A stretch of DNA of 25,312 nt from an uncultured Clostridiaceae bacterium. GTDB lineage: Bacteria; Bacillota; Clostridia; Clostridiales; Oxobacteraceae. This document shows positions 7,003 through 16,006 of the stretch, piece by piece. Position numbers and translations under genes: made by a program. The notes beneath the pieces are model-generated. The model was given only the letters and a program-made list of their open reading frames with translations. It was not told the DNA's origin and did no database searches. The first letter of the stretch is position 1. Each line of letters opens with the position of its first letter. Where the stretch lies: positions 1-25,312 of the forward strand of contig CALCDS010000010.1 of the NCBI GenBank assembly GCA_937900065.1, in the 5' to 3' direction.

Positions 7003-7935
7003 ATGATAAGGACTGTGACTTTAAATCCGGCTTTGGATAAGACGCTTGAGATAAATAATTTTGAGATAGATGACGTGAACAGGGTTTCGTCTGTCAGGAT
7101 AGATGCCGGCGGCAAAGGAATCAATGTCTCGAAGCTCATCAAGATACTTGGAGGAAGGAGCAAAGCTTTTGGAATCCTGTCAGGAAGAAACGGGGATTAT
7201 ATAAAGGAATATCTTGACAAGGCGGAAATTGAAAATGATTTTGTATATGCAGAGGGAGAGACCAGGACAAACCTTAAGATAATAGATAGCATCCGTCATA
7301 CAAATACGGATATAAATGAGCCGGGACCTTATGTTCCTTATGATAAGATAAAAGAACTCGAACGGAAAATATTCGGCGCAATAGGAGAAAATGCGGTTCT
7401 GGTGCTTTCAGGGAGCATTCCCAAAAGTGTTTCAACCGATATCTACTATAGGTGGATTGACATGGCTAAAAAGCTTAAAGTGAGAGTGGTCCTCGACTGT
7501 GACGGGGAGCTTTTAAAGAAAGGGATAAAGGCAGAACCCTATCTTATAAAACCCAATATCAATGAGCTTGAGGAGCTATTGGGAAGGAAGGTTTCGGGCA
7601 TGGACGATATGATAAAATCGGCCAGGGAACTTTTAAGATCCGGCATAGAAGTTGTGGTGCTGTCTCTTGGAAGCGACGGTGCACTCTTTGTAAAGGATGG
7701 ATGCACAATCCATGCAAAAGGAGTAAGGGTTGATGTAAAGAGCACTGTTGGAGCTGGGGATTCAATGGTAGCGGCATTGGCTTTTGCTCTTGATGAAGGC
7801 ATGAGCTTTGAAAAAGCAGCGGCTCTTTCTGCGGCAGCAGGTACTGCAAAGGTAACGACTTCCGGCTCCCAGCCGCCAAGCATGGATAAGATAATGTCCA
7901 TTGAAAGGCTGGTCAAGCTTGATTATATAAAATAA
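7003..7935 (+). CDS. PfkB-family kinase, 1-phosphofructokinase-like
   Basis: The 310-residue protein belongs to the 1-phosphofructokinase/tagatose-6-phosphate kinase branch of the PfkB family. It begins TVTLNPALD, with the substrate-contacting Asp12. It has GGKGINVSK at 36-44, LSGSIPKS at 135-142 and the C-terminal anion-hole signature VGAGDSM at 249-255 with catalytic Asp253. The reaction is expected to be fructose-1-phosphate (or a related ketohexose phosphate) plus ATP to the 1,6-bisphosphate. The ATG directly follows the TAG of mtlF, with AGGTGA as ribosome binding site, so it is firmly within the mtl operon. A FruK-like enzyme is unexpected here, because standard mannitol catabolism enters glycolysis as fructose-6-phosphate. 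LacC-type specificity cannot be excluded from sequence alone. Confidence 0.82.
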   Translation: MIRTVTLNPALDKTLEINNFEIDDVNRVSSVRIDAGGKGINVSKLIKILGGRSKAFGILSGRNGDYIKEYLDKAEIENDFVYAEGETRTNLKIIDSIRHTNTDINEPGPYVPYDKIKELERKIFGAIGENAVLVLSGSIPKSVSTDIYYRWIDMAKKLKVRVVLDCDGELLKKGIKAEPYLIKPNINELEELLGRKVSGMDDMIKSARELLRSGIEVVVLSLGSDGALFVKDGCTIHAKGVRVDVKSTVGAGDSMVAALAFALDEGMSFEKAAALSAAAGTAKVTTSGSQPPSMDKIMSIERLVKLDYIK

Positions 7936-7954
7936 TAATGGAGGAGTGGTGTAT

Positions 7955-9214
7955 ATGAGGACAAAGGCCGTAAGAATGTATGGAAAAGATGATTTGAGGA
8001 TAGAAGAATTTGAACTTCCTGAGATAAAGGATGATGAAATACTGGTAGAGAATATTTCAGACAGCGTATGCATGTCCACATACAAGGCCGTCATACTTGG
8101 GAAGAAGCATAAGAGGGTGCCGCAGGATGTAGACACAAATCCTGTAATAGTAGGCCATGAATTCTCAGGCAACATAGTAAAAGTCGGAGACAAATGGAAG
8201 GATAAATTCAAGGTTGGGGATAAGTTTGCTATTCAACCTGCCTTGAATTATAAAGGCACCATGTGGTCTCCAGGATATTCATATATGTACTGCGGTGGAG
8301 ATGCTACGTACAACATAATCCCCCATGAAGTGATGGAACTTGGCTGTCTGCTTGACTATAGGGGGGAGGCTTACTATGAAGCGTCTCTGGCGGAGCCCAT
8401 GTCATGTATAATAGGCGCATTCCACGCTTGTTATCATACATCCATGGGAGTATACGAGCACAGGATGGGAATAGCTAAAGGAGGCAACATGGCTCTTTTG
8501 GCGGCGGCAGGCCCAATGGGGCTTGGAGCTGTTGATTATGCGCTCCACTCTGATAGAAGGCCAAAAAAGATAGTGGTTACCGATGTAAATAAAGACAGGC
8601 TGGACAGGGCAAGAAGGATATTTACAGATGAAGAGGCAAGAAAATCCGGAGCCGAACTTATGTTTGTAAACACAAGCGATATGGATAACCCTTCTGAATA
8701 CTTAAGGTCGCTTACCGGCGGCAAGGGGTTTGACGACGTGTTTGTATTTGCGCCTGTGAAGCAGGTGGTGGAACAGGGAAGCGATATCCTTGGGAGGGAT
8801 GGATGCCTTAATTTCTTTGCGGGCCCTACTGACACCAAATTTTCCGGGGAACTAAACTATTATAATGTTCATTATGCATCCACTCATGTAATGGGGACCA
8901 CCGGAGGAAACACAGATGATATGGTGGAATCATTGAAGCTTACTGAGAAGGGCAGGATAAATCCTGCGGTAATGGTGACACATATAGGCGGCATGAACAG
9001 CGTTCCTAAAACAGTATTAAACCTGCCTCGCATACCAGGAGGAAAGAAGCTTATATATACCCACATAAACATGGAACTTACGGCAATCAACGATTTCAAA
9101 AAGAAAGGTGAAACAGACCCCATATTTGCAAAACTTTATGAGATAGTTGAAAGAAACAGGGGGCTCTGGTGCCCGGAAGCGGAAAAGTATCTCCTTGAGA
9201 ACTGGAAGAGATAA
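7955..9214 (+). CDS. Zinc-dependent polyol-phosphate dehydrogenase, L-sorbose-1-phosphate reductase-like
   Basis: This 419-residue medium-chain dehydrogenase/reductase resembles SorE, which interconverts L-sorbose-1-phosphate and glucitol-6-phosphate. Catalytic zinc ligands are Cys39 (SDSVCMS) and His68-Glu69 (VGHEF), with a further conserved Glu in LAEPMSC near 149. The nucleotide-binding fold starts at LLAAAGPMGLGAVD. The four-cysteine structural zinc loop of many alcohol dehydrogenases is absent. The start is ATG 7955, 8 bases after GGAGGAG; upstream GTG codons lie inside that site. As last gene of the mtl operon, it occupies the place of MtlD, the usual mannitol-1-phosphate 5-dehydrogenase, and probably oxidises the hexitol phosphate made by the PTS. 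The exact carbon oxidised is an inference (see findings). Confidence 0.8.
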   Translation: MRTKAVRMYGKDDLRIEEFELPEIKDDEILVENISDSVCMSTYKAVILGKKHKRVPQDVDTNPVIVGHEFSGNIVKVGDKWKDKFKVGDKFAIQPALNYKGTMWSPGYSYMYCGGDATYNIIPHEVMELGCLLDYRGEAYYEASLAEPMSCIIGAFHACYHTSMGVYEHRMGIAKGGNMALLAAAGPMGLGAVDYALHSDRRPKKIVVTDVNKDRLDRARRIFTDEEARKSGAELMFVNTSDMDNPSEYLRSLTGGKGFDDVFVFAPVKQVVEQGSDILGRDGCLNFFAGPTDTKFSGELNYYNVHYASTHVMGTTGGNTDDMVESLKLTEKGRINPAVMVTHIGGMNSVPKTVLNLPRIPGGKKLIYTHINMELTAINDFKKKGETDPIFAKLYEIVERNRGLWCPEAEKYLLENWKR

Positions 9215-9265
9215 TAAGCCCAAAAAATCTGTTCAGATAGCAAATTGAAATTTTTAAATATGTTT

Positions 9266-9298
9266 AAAAAATGGACTCTGCAAAAGAGTCCATTTTTA
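9266..9298 (+). terminator. Bidirectional terminator between the converging operons
   Basis: AATGGACTCT and AGAGTCCATT form a perfect 10-base stem with a 5-base loop, with an A-run before and TTTTT after. It ends the mtl operon on the + strand and could also stop transcription coming from the other side. Confidence 0.85.
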
Positions 9299-9318
9299 CT
9301 ATGTGATGCTTTAGATCC

Positions 9319-9353
9319 AAAAAAAATAGCCGGCATGCATAAAATGCATGCCG
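9319..9353 (-). terminator. Terminator of the mannoside operon
   Basis: CGGCATGCAT (9331-9340) and ATGCATGCCG (9344-9353) form a perfect 10-base stem with a 3-base loop. On the - strand it is followed by a run of eight T, 31 bases after the stop of the alpha-mannosidase gene. Confidence 0.85.
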
Positions 9354-9384
9354 AAAAATATGGCCCGACTTTATATTAAATTCA

Positions 9385-12006
9385 TTATTCCTTAATTATA
9401 AATGTTTTAAACTGACAAGGCTTAAAATCGCCAAGACAAACTTTGTTATTGTTTTTTAAAACAGTTTGAATTTCATGCTCATTTGAATCCGCAATACAGG
9501 CACTGCTGAATTCATAATTTATGACCAAATCGCCGCCGCTTATATTTTTGAAATCAGGATTAAATGTTCTGATAAGCATGCCGTCTTCACCCTCGGCTTT
9601 TTTAATGGCACTGACAATCGTATCGGATTCCATGCTCATTAAACTTTTTTGCGGTGGCAGCTTTTTATCAGGCCTGTTTATCACAAACATAGTCTTGTCT
9701 GTGACCTGATAAAGCATTTCAGAAACCAAATATTCTTTTGCTTCATGTGCGGTTTTTGCATTAAATACATCACCGGCATGCGGGTAAATGCAAAACTCAA
9801 ATTCAAGCTCTGATTGCATCTGGGAAGTTTTTGTCTTGATGCCTATTCCCGACGCCCTGCCCGGCCTGTTTTTAAGGTTTGGTTTTCCTAAAAGTCCTAT
9901 GGCCCTGAATAGGGTTATTGCAATGGTATCATATTTTTCTCCGACTATTTCATATTCCCTTATGCCCTTTGTTATAATCGAAACGCCGTAACTGCCATTG
10001 TTTATATCTACAAAGCTTTGCATTGGATAAATAGGAGAAGGCCTTTCAGACCAATTTTCTGCCTTCCATACTTTGAGCTCTTCAGGCTCGTTGGGTCTTT
10101 TTATTATTCCGAATTGTTCATCCGCATAGGAAAATTTGGAAGGAATTCCGGTTTTAAAAAGCACCCTGAACCTGGTATCGAACGCCTTGTTCTCAATCTT
10201 TATCTTGACGTCTATATCCTTGCAGCCGGCTTTGAGAGCCACAACAGTTTTAATCGGTATGGCAATACTTGTTTTTTTCTGCTTTCTCTCTTCTATATTT
10301 TTGGGTACCATTAAAGACATATTTATAATGAGCCTTTCACAGATACCGCCCTTTTCACATGTGATTTTCGCTTCTTTGCCTTTGTTTGTTATTATAAAAT
10401 CATCCTCTGGCGGTGAGTAATTGTATTCGTCGCCATCATCACCACTGTTTTCAAGTATGAGCACTTCATCAAAATCCCTGTTGTTTATTTTATCCGTGAT
10501 ATTCAAGCTGCCGTCGCGATTTGCATGTATTTTGAAAAATTCATTTTCGATCGTGCTGCCATTACTCTGTTTCATGCATGAATTTTTATCGCCTTTGATC
10601 AAATAGTAGGTGGTATATCCTAAGGCAGGAACTGAAAGCGGCTTTACGGCTATGGTGCATTTCTTATACATTAGCTTCTTGTTTGATGCGGCTATGCGCC
10701 TGTCTATAGTGCCCATATCTATTTCCTCGATGTTAAGTATGGTATGAGGGATGATATTATCGTTTTCATCGACTATAGTAAATTTTTCACCTTCAACATA
10801 TACTGTTTCTATAAAAACATTGTTCCTTTTATAAGGAAGAGTATTGAATATTACAAGAGGCTGCCCGTCTCTTTCAGGTTCGATCGCTTCAGATATCCTG
10901 CGAATATTGATATTTAAAATGCCGTTACATAATTCCCTTGCCTTAATGAGCCTGTTTTTTATATCTTCGTTTACCCTGTCCGTATTACAGCATCCGATAC
11001 TGTCATGGGCATGGCACTGGAATATTTCCTTCCAAATTTTTTCCACAACAGCATGCGGATACAGAAAACCGCATTTCCAAGCAATAGTAAGTATCGGTTC
11101 TATGGATCCTGTGATAAAATTTTCTATATCAGCATTTGTTTTTTTGATATCATATCTGGTGGAATAGATACTTCTATGAACGCGCATATATTTAGGGTAT
11201 AACAATTCCCCTTTTACTGTATCGAAATTTTTATTTTCCATCCTCACAGATTCTATATATTTATCATAATTGCTTATGAAATAATTGTTCTTATCGTCAA
11301 TTTTATTTAATCCCCTGACAAGATAAGTCAAATCCTTTTGTACCGGCATTTGGTCATGACCGTTTGGTATCAGCACATTATCTGAAGTCGCCCTTTTTTT
11401 TATTATTGCTGTTATGCCCTCTATCCTGTCCTTTGCTGCTTGGATATCATGGGGAAGATATTTGCCTATCGCATATCCTAAGGGTAAATTGACGGCAAAG
11501 ACTCTGCTTCCATCAGGTGATTCCCAGAAGAATTCGCTTTTTGGAGAATTTTTCTCATAAATGCCTCTCCAGAATACTGCTTTGTCAATGCCGAATCCTT
11601 TTAAAATCTGAGGAAGTTGTGCTGATTGTCCAAATGAATCCGGGACATATCCTATTTTCATCCATTGTCCGAATTCTTCACATTTTTTTATGCCGTAATA
11701 TAGATTCCTTATTATGGACTCACCTGCTACTACCATTTGGTCTGTTTGAGTGTACCAAGGACCTATGATAAGTACTCCTTTTTTTACAAGTCTTTTTATT
11801 CTTTCCCTATTTTCAGGAACAAGTTCCAGATAATCATCGAGTATAACAGCTTGCCCATCAAGCACGAAGTATTTAAATTCTTCGTCGCTTTCAAGAACGC
11901 TGAGCAATTCATCCATAAAATAGACCAACAAGCTTCTTGATTCCTCGGTATTAAAGTACCACTCTCTATCCCAATGTGTATGCGGTATCAGGTGAATGTT
12001 CAACAC
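9385..12006 (-). CDS. mngB: GH38 alpha-mannosidase, MngB-like mannosylglycerate hydrolase
   Basis: The 873-residue glycoside hydrolase family 38 enzyme begins LIPHTHWDREWYF, where His11 and Asp13 are zinc ligands. VPDSFGQSAQLPQI holds the catalytic nucleophile Asp123, and CHAHDSIG supplies the zinc ligand His334. The domains follow the family order: N-terminal catalytic barrel, three-helix bundle (about 280-380), then a large beta-sandwich C-terminus. There is no signal peptide, so it acts in the cytoplasm. The opening motif and linkage to a fructose-family PTS match E. coli MngB, which splits 2-O-(6-phospho-mannosyl)-D-glycerate into mannose-6-phosphate and glycerate. The start is GTG 12006, with AAGGAGG 6 bases upstream. 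Other phospho-alpha-mannosides are possible substrates. It is the last gene of its operon, 63 bases after EIIC. Confidence 0.85.
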   Translation of the reverse strand: MLNIHLIPHTHWDREWYFNTEESRSLLVYFMDELLSVLESDEEFKYFVLDGQAVILDDYLELVPENRERIKRLVKKGVLIIGPWYTQTDQMVVAGESIIRNLYYGIKKCEEFGQWMKIGYVPDSFGQSAQLPQILKGFGIDKAVFWRGIYEKNSPKSEFFWESPDGSRVFAVNLPLGYAIGKYLPHDIQAAKDRIEGITAIIKKRATSDNVLIPNGHDQMPVQKDLTYLVRGLNKIDDKNNYFISNYDKYIESVRMENKNFDTVKGELLYPKYMRVHRSIYSTRYDIKKTNADIENFITGSIEPILTIAWKCGFLYPHAVVEKIWKEIFQCHAHDSIGCCNTDRVNEDIKNRLIKARELCNGILNINIRRISEAIEPERDGQPLVIFNTLPYKRNNVFIETVYVEGEKFTIVDENDNIIPHTILNIEEIDMGTIDRRIAASNKKLMYKKCTIAVKPLSVPALGYTTYYLIKGDKNSCMKQSNGSTIENEFFKIHANRDGSLNITDKINNRDFDEVLILENSGDDGDEYNYSPPEDDFIITNKGKEAKITCEKGGICERLIINMSLMVPKNIEERKQKKTSIAIPIKTVVALKAGCKDIDVKIKIENKAFDTRFRVLFKTGIPSKFSYADEQFGIIKRPNEPEELKVWKAENWSERPSPIYPMQSFVDINNGSYGVSIITKGIREYEIVGEKYDTIAITLFRAIGLLGKPNLKNRPGRASGIGIKTKTSQMQSELEFEFCIYPHAGDVFNAKTAHEAKEYLVSEMLYQVTDKTMFVINRPDKKLPPQKSLMSMESDTIVSAIKKAEGEDGMLIRTFNPDFKNISGGDLVINYEFSSACIADSNEHEIQTVLKNNNKVCLGDFKPCQFKTFIIKE

Positions 12007-12069
12007 GATCTTCCTCCTTAAAAGTTAATATCAGCATATCAGCCGATCTTTAGATATTATCCTAGTGCC

Positions 12070-13140
12070 CTAGTTTTCAACTGCTTTTTCAGGTTTAGGA
12101 GTTTTATCATATTTTATTTTTTTCAATATCGTCAATATCACAAATGATATAATGGTGCCTGCTATTACCGCTATCAGCCAGTTCACCGGATTTTTCGTTA
12201 CAGGGACCGTAAGCAGACTTCCGCCTGCGGATAACAAGCTTGAGCCGCCGAAAATCGAAATTGCAGCAGCTACAGCACCTCCGACCATCATAGAAGGTAT
12301 AACCCTGAACGGATCGGATATTGCAAATGGTATGGCGCCTTCCGTGATGCCTGCACATCCTAAAAGCCATATGCTTTTTCCGGCTTCTATTTCCGATTTC
12401 TCATAATACTTCGGGAAAAGCAATGTTGAAATTGTAATTGCGATTCCAGGCAAACTTTTGGCTGCTGCAAAAGCCGCATAAGGTACGCCGTTTCCTGCCT
12501 GTATTGCCGCAAGTCCGAAAGCATAAGCAGCTTTATTTACGGCACCGCCCATATCAAAGCATGCCATAGCTCCTATAATGATTCCAAGGATTATTCCATT
12601 TGCGCCCTGAATAGTTGAAAGCCAACTTACAAGTCCTTTATTTAACAGTGCAACAGGTTTTCCAATCAAAAAGAACATTATACATCCTGAAATCAAGCTC
12701 CCGAATAAAGGATAAACGAATATATTCATTGTACCTGCAAAATTCTCATTATATTTTATTTTCTTCAAGTATAAGACGCAGTAACCTGCTATGAAGCCGC
12801 TGATTATACCGCCTATAAATCCACTGTTTATGGTGTTCGCTGCAACGCCTGCCGCAAATCCAGGTATCAATCCTGCCTTATCGCTTATGCCGTATGCGAT
12901 ATAACCTGAAAGCAGCGGAACCATCAAACCTAAAATGCTTCCTCCAAAAGTCCTTAATGTATTTCCAACAGTACCTTCTACTCTTGCTCCTTCATTGCCG
13001 AAAATCAAAAGTGCTAATGACATTATCATGCCGCCTGCGACTACAAGCGGAATGATATAAGAAATACCTGTAAGCAATCCCTTTTTCATCTGCTCAAGAG
13101 TGCCCTGCTTTTTAGCACCCTGTCTTTGTATCTTTGCCAT
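12070..13140 (-). CDS. PTS fructose-family EIIC permease (mannosylglycerate type)
   Basis: The 356-residue integral membrane protein is a stand-alone fructose-family EIIC domain with about eight to ten hydrophobic segments. The first lies at about residues 22-45 (GISYIIPLVVAGGMIMS), and the conserved GCAGITEGAIPFAISDP segment near 260-275 carries the family's functional glutamate. The N-terminus is a basic cytoplasmic stretch. It would import the sugar that the downstream alpha-mannosidase then hydrolyses. In E. coli the equivalent MngA is one fused EIIABC polypeptide; here the three domains are separate genes. The ATG at 13140 shares a base with the TAA stop of the EIIB gene (TAATG), so the two are translationally coupled. 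Confidence 0.9.
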   Translation of the reverse strand: MAKIQRQGAKKQGTLEQMKKGLLTGISYIIPLVVAGGMIMSLALLIFGNEGARVEGTVGNTLRTFGGSILGLMVPLLSGYIAYGISDKAGLIPGFAAGVAANTINSGFIGGIISGFIAGYCVLYLKKIKYNENFAGTMNIFVYPLFGSLISGCIMFFLIGKPVALLNKGLVSWLSTIQGANGIILGIIIGAMACFDMGGAVNKAAYAFGLAAIQAGNGVPYAAFAAAKSLPGIAITISTLLFPKYYEKSEIEAGKSIWLLGCAGITEGAIPFAISDPFRVIPSMMVGGAVAAAISIFGGSSLLSAGGSLLTVPVTKNPVNWLIAVIAGTIISFVILTILKKIKYDKTPKPEKAVEN

Positions 13141-13451
13141 TATTTATCAATCCCTTCTATTAATTCTTTTATGATTCCTTCTGGATCCGAAATCGCTTCT
13201 GAAACGCCGCATTCTAAAACAGGCAGTTTGTCAAACCTTTCTGCATCATTTATGCTTACATCAGAAGCTATTATGACGCCGTCAGCTTTTTTAAGGTCAT
13301 CCTCTGTGATTTTGTTTTCAGTGCCTCCTGCGCCCTGCGTTTCTATTTTTATTTCTATGCCCATCTTATTTCCTGCTTTTTTTAGATTAGCTGCGGCCAT
13401 AAAAGTATGAGCTATTCCGGTTGGACATGATGTAACACAAACTATATACAT
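13140..13451 (-). CDS. PTS fructose-family EIIB protein
   Basis: This 103-residue EIIB protein carries the phosphocysteine Cys9 in CPTGIAHTFMAA, the fructose-family signature. It takes phosphate from the adjacent EIIA and hands it to the sugar at EIIC. The length is that of a single stand-alone domain with no fusion. The ribosome binding site GAGAGGAGG lies just upstream of ATG 13451, and the start comes one base after the TAG of the EIIA gene. Confidence 0.92.
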   Translation of the reverse strand: MYIVCVTSCPTGIAHTFMAAANLKKAGNKMGIEIKIETQGAGGTENKITEDDLKKADGVIIASDVSINDAERFDKLPVLECGVSEAISDPEGIIKELIEGIDK

Positions 13452-13452
13452 G

Positions 13453-13914
13453 CTATTCCTCCTCTCTTTTTGATATTAAATCTATAAGTTCTTTCTTACT
13501 ATTGCTTGCCATCAGCCTTTTTCTGAAATCATCATCCATGAGCAAATAAGATAATTTAGAAAGAAGTTTCAAATGTAAAGTTGTTGCTTTCTCTGCAGGA
13601 ACTGCAAGCATTACTACAAAGGAAACAGGATTACCGTCCAATGAATTCCATTCAACCGGCTCTTTAAGCTTTGCTATTGCAAAACATTCCTTTGTTACTG
13701 CTTCAGATTTACCATGAGGTATTGCAAGTCCCATGCCGACTCCTGTGGTCCCTTCTCTTTCACGCTTGAAAACATCCTCTTTAAAACAATCCACTGAAGT
13801 TATGTTGCCGTTGTCTTTAATCATCTTTATCATTTCAACCAAAGTCTCATCTTTTGTTTTTGTATCAAGTTCCAGATTTATCAAGTTCTCATTGATTAAG
13901 TTGCTTATTTTCAT
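13453..13914 (-). CDS. PTS fructose-family EIIA protein
   Basis: The 153-residue EIIA-Fru domain has its active-site histidine at position 67 in GMGLAIPHGKS, after the conserved KREREGTTGVG segment. It carries phosphate from HPr to the EIIB protein next to it. The start is placed at ATG 13914 (MKISNLINENL), which has GAAGGGG at good spacing. An upstream in-frame ATG at 13959 would overlap the end of the regulator gene, has no comparable ribosome binding site and would add residues untypical of the family. With this start, the gene begins 13 bases after the regulator's stop. Confidence 0.92.
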   Translation of the reverse strand: MKISNLINENLINLELDTKTKDETLVEMIKMIKDNGNITSVDCFKEDVFKREREGTTGVGMGLAIPHGKSEAVTKECFAIAKLKEPVEWNSLDGNPVSFVVMLAVPAEKATTLHLKLLSKLSYLLMDDDFRKRLMASNSKKELIDLISKREEE

Positions 13915-13927
13915 GTTTTTGTCCCCT

Positions 13928-15880
13928 TCATATGCCAAATATTTCTGAAAACTCATCAATATTGCTGTACTTTAGCAATCTATCGATGGTTTTATTATCA
14001 TTAATGATGTCGCTTAAGTCTTCAAATATTTTTCTAAAATCCTTTTTTGCGCTTATATCAAGAGCCGCCATTATTATTATCTTTACAATGTGATTTCCCC
14101 ATTGAATGGGTGATTTGGGCACTGCAACTGCAATCAATGGTTTAATCACAAAGCCCTCATATGGATGCGGAAGGGCAACGTAATTGCCTATATATGTGCT
14201 TGAATATTCTTCTCTTTTAAGTACGGAGCCGTAAAATCCATCTTTTACATAGCCGTATTTCATGAGTTGGTTAGATAAAAGTTTGATCACATCTTCTTTG
14301 CGATTCTCATTGATATTTAACAAAATACACCTTTTATCCATATACTTGTTTAATACATATTTGTGCTTTAGAGTTCCCTGATCCGATTTTTGAGGCTCGG
14401 AAATAACTTGCTTTATATTTTTGATATCACCTTCCGTTAATAGGGGAGATACATATACAACTGGAATCCTATCAGTCTTAAAAGGTACGGTGCTCAATAT
14501 TATATCTGCTGAAAGTTTATCGATGATCTTTTCGGCTTTTATGCTTGAGAGTATATCGACTATATCGACATCCGGAAATTCCTTATTGAGTTTTGTAAAA
14601 AGCAACTGTGATGTTCCCATCCCTGTTGCACATATCAAAATCGCTTTCTTTTTTTTGCTGGATTTGAACCTTTCTATTGAAGTCGCAAAGTGTAGGGCTA
14701 CATATCCCATTTCATCGTCACTTACGTTTATTTTGTATATGAGGTTCAACTTTCTGCAGACAAATACCGCTATTATATAGGCATAACCATATTCTCTTTT
14801 TATTTCATTTAGAAACGGATTTTTCAGATTGATATTGTATTTTGCTCTGTTGATTGCCTGCCTCATATGCAGAAATAGCGCTGTAAACAGTTTTTTGTCG
14901 TTTGCAAAGTCAAATCCGGTTTCCTTTGAAACTTCCTGAATGATTGCCATCAGATTCTGAAATAACAAACTATCCAATCTGTTTAAATAATTTAAATCAA
15001 ATTTTTCAGCTTCAACATCATTTTGCAGCTTTGCTCCTGCAAGATGAATTGTTATATATCCTATTTCAGAATCACCCATTTCAATTTTGAAGCTGTTGTT
15101 TATTTTATCCGATATGACCTTTGCTATCTTCCATTCATCCTTAGCCATTAGAACTTTAAGATCTTCATCATTCATACGGATAACGTATCCTTGCCATATC
15201 CTTTTTAAGGATATGGCAAGGTGTATAAGCAGCCCTTTGAATGATATATCGGATAGCAAGTAGTTGAATTCTTCTTCCGTCTCGATAAGTATTTGCTTGA
15301 TCATATCGAGATCAATGCCATAAAAGACATCTCTTAGTTCATCATCTATAATATCCCCGTGTTTTGAAACTGCATTTTTTAATATATCTGCTTTTATAAT
15401 CCTTATGGTTTTCTCATCGGCTATGACTTTCGTGCCATGTTTCTGCTTCTTGTATAATTTTGCACCATATCTATCAAGGAACATTTCTACCTTATCAAAA
15501 TCCTTTACAACAGTGCTTTTACTCACATATAGTTCTTCAGCTATTTCATCAAAGGTCACAAATCCGTCTGCATCCAGGAGTTTTTTTATTATCCATATAA
15601 CCCTTTCTTCAGGCAGAATCGGATTTGAAGGTCCTATAGATATATTTATGTCTTTTTCAAATTTACGCCTGTTCTCTTCAGGTACATAAATCCATACACC
15701 GACTCCAGGCTTTGTAACGAGCTTGATTTTAGAATTGCGAAGCTTGCTCTTTATATTATCAATATCATTGATTATTGTTCTTGAAGTGACATTACATTTC
15801 TGTGCTAAATCTGATATCTTTTCGCATTTTTTAAAATTATAAAGTTCATTTAGAATTATTTTTTCGCGAAAAGTAAACAT
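13928..15880 (-). CDS. PRD-domain PTS regulator of the mannoside operon
   Basis: The 650-residue activator has two N-terminal HTH domains (about 1-65 and 90-150). PRD1 carries His220 and His279, and PRD2 carries His338 and His397. An EIIB-Gat-like domain has Cys417 in CATGMGTSQLL, and a C-terminal EIIA-Fru-like domain has His572 in NYVALPHPYEG. Its layout parallels MtlR, but the EIIA domain is of the fructose type, fitting the PTS encoded directly downstream. By analogy, HPr phosphorylation in the PRDs and PTS phosphorylation in the EII-like domains set its activity according to sugar availability. The ATG at 15880 follows GAGGTGG. It replaces the GntR-type repressor MngR found in the E. coli mannosylglycerate system. 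Confidence 0.9.
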   Translation of the reverse strand: MFTFREKIILNELYNFKKCEKISDLAQKCNVTSRTIINDIDNIKSKLRNSKIKLVTKPGVGVWIYVPEENRRKFEKDINISIGPSNPILPEERVIWIIKKLLDADGFVTFDEIAEELYVSKSTVVKDFDKVEMFLDRYGAKLYKKQKHGTKVIADEKTIRIIKADILKNAVSKHGDIIDDELRDVFYGIDLDMIKQILIETEEEFNYLLSDISFKGLLIHLAISLKRIWQGYVIRMNDEDLKVLMAKDEWKIAKVISDKINNSFKIEMGDSEIGYITIHLAGAKLQNDVEAEKFDLNYLNRLDSLLFQNLMAIIQEVSKETGFDFANDKKLFTALFLHMRQAINRAKYNINLKNPFLNEIKREYGYAYIIAVFVCRKLNLIYKINVSDDEMGYVALHFATSIERFKSSKKKKAILICATGMGTSQLLFTKLNKEFPDVDIVDILSSIKAEKIIDKLSADIILSTVPFKTDRIPVVYVSPLLTEGDIKNIKQVISEPQKSDQGTLKHKYVLNKYMDKRCILLNINENRKEDVIKLLSNQLMKYGYVKDGFYGSVLKREEYSSTYIGNYVALPHPYEGFVIKPLIAVAVPKSPIQWGNHIVKIIIMAALDISAKKDFRKIFEDLSDIINDNKTIDRLLKYSNIDEFSEIFGI

Positions 15881-15965
15881 TTTTCCACCTCTTATCTTTT
15901 CGTTTTTATTATATTTGTTGAAATATTTAAAGTAAATTCACTTTTCTTCATTATCAGCTAATGAA

Positions 15966-15995
15966 AATATATCAATAAAATGATAAATGCATCAA
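15966..15995 (-). promoter_or_regulatory. Possible promoter of the PRD regulator/mannoside operon
   Basis: On the - strand, TTGATG (15995-15990), an 18-base spacer and TATATT (15971-15966) form a fair sigma-A promoter. It would leave a leader of about 80 bases before the regulator. The operator-like dyad at 16007-16030 lies about 12 bases upstream of the -35 box, a usual position for an activator. Confidence 0.4.
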
Positions 15996-16006
15996 CTGTT
16001 TTTGCT

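Noticed and set aside
7539..7916. Long open frames on the - strand inside the kinase gene (also 7559-7879).
   Set aside because: They lie antisense to a well-supported PfkB-family gene, lack ribosome binding sites and give low-complexity Ser/Pro/Leu-rich proteins, as expected from the codon bias of the real gene.
12107..12370. 87-residue frame within the EIIC gene on the same strand.
   Set aside because: It is an alternate reading frame of a conserved membrane protein, with a Cys/His/Arg-rich composition that looks like chance.
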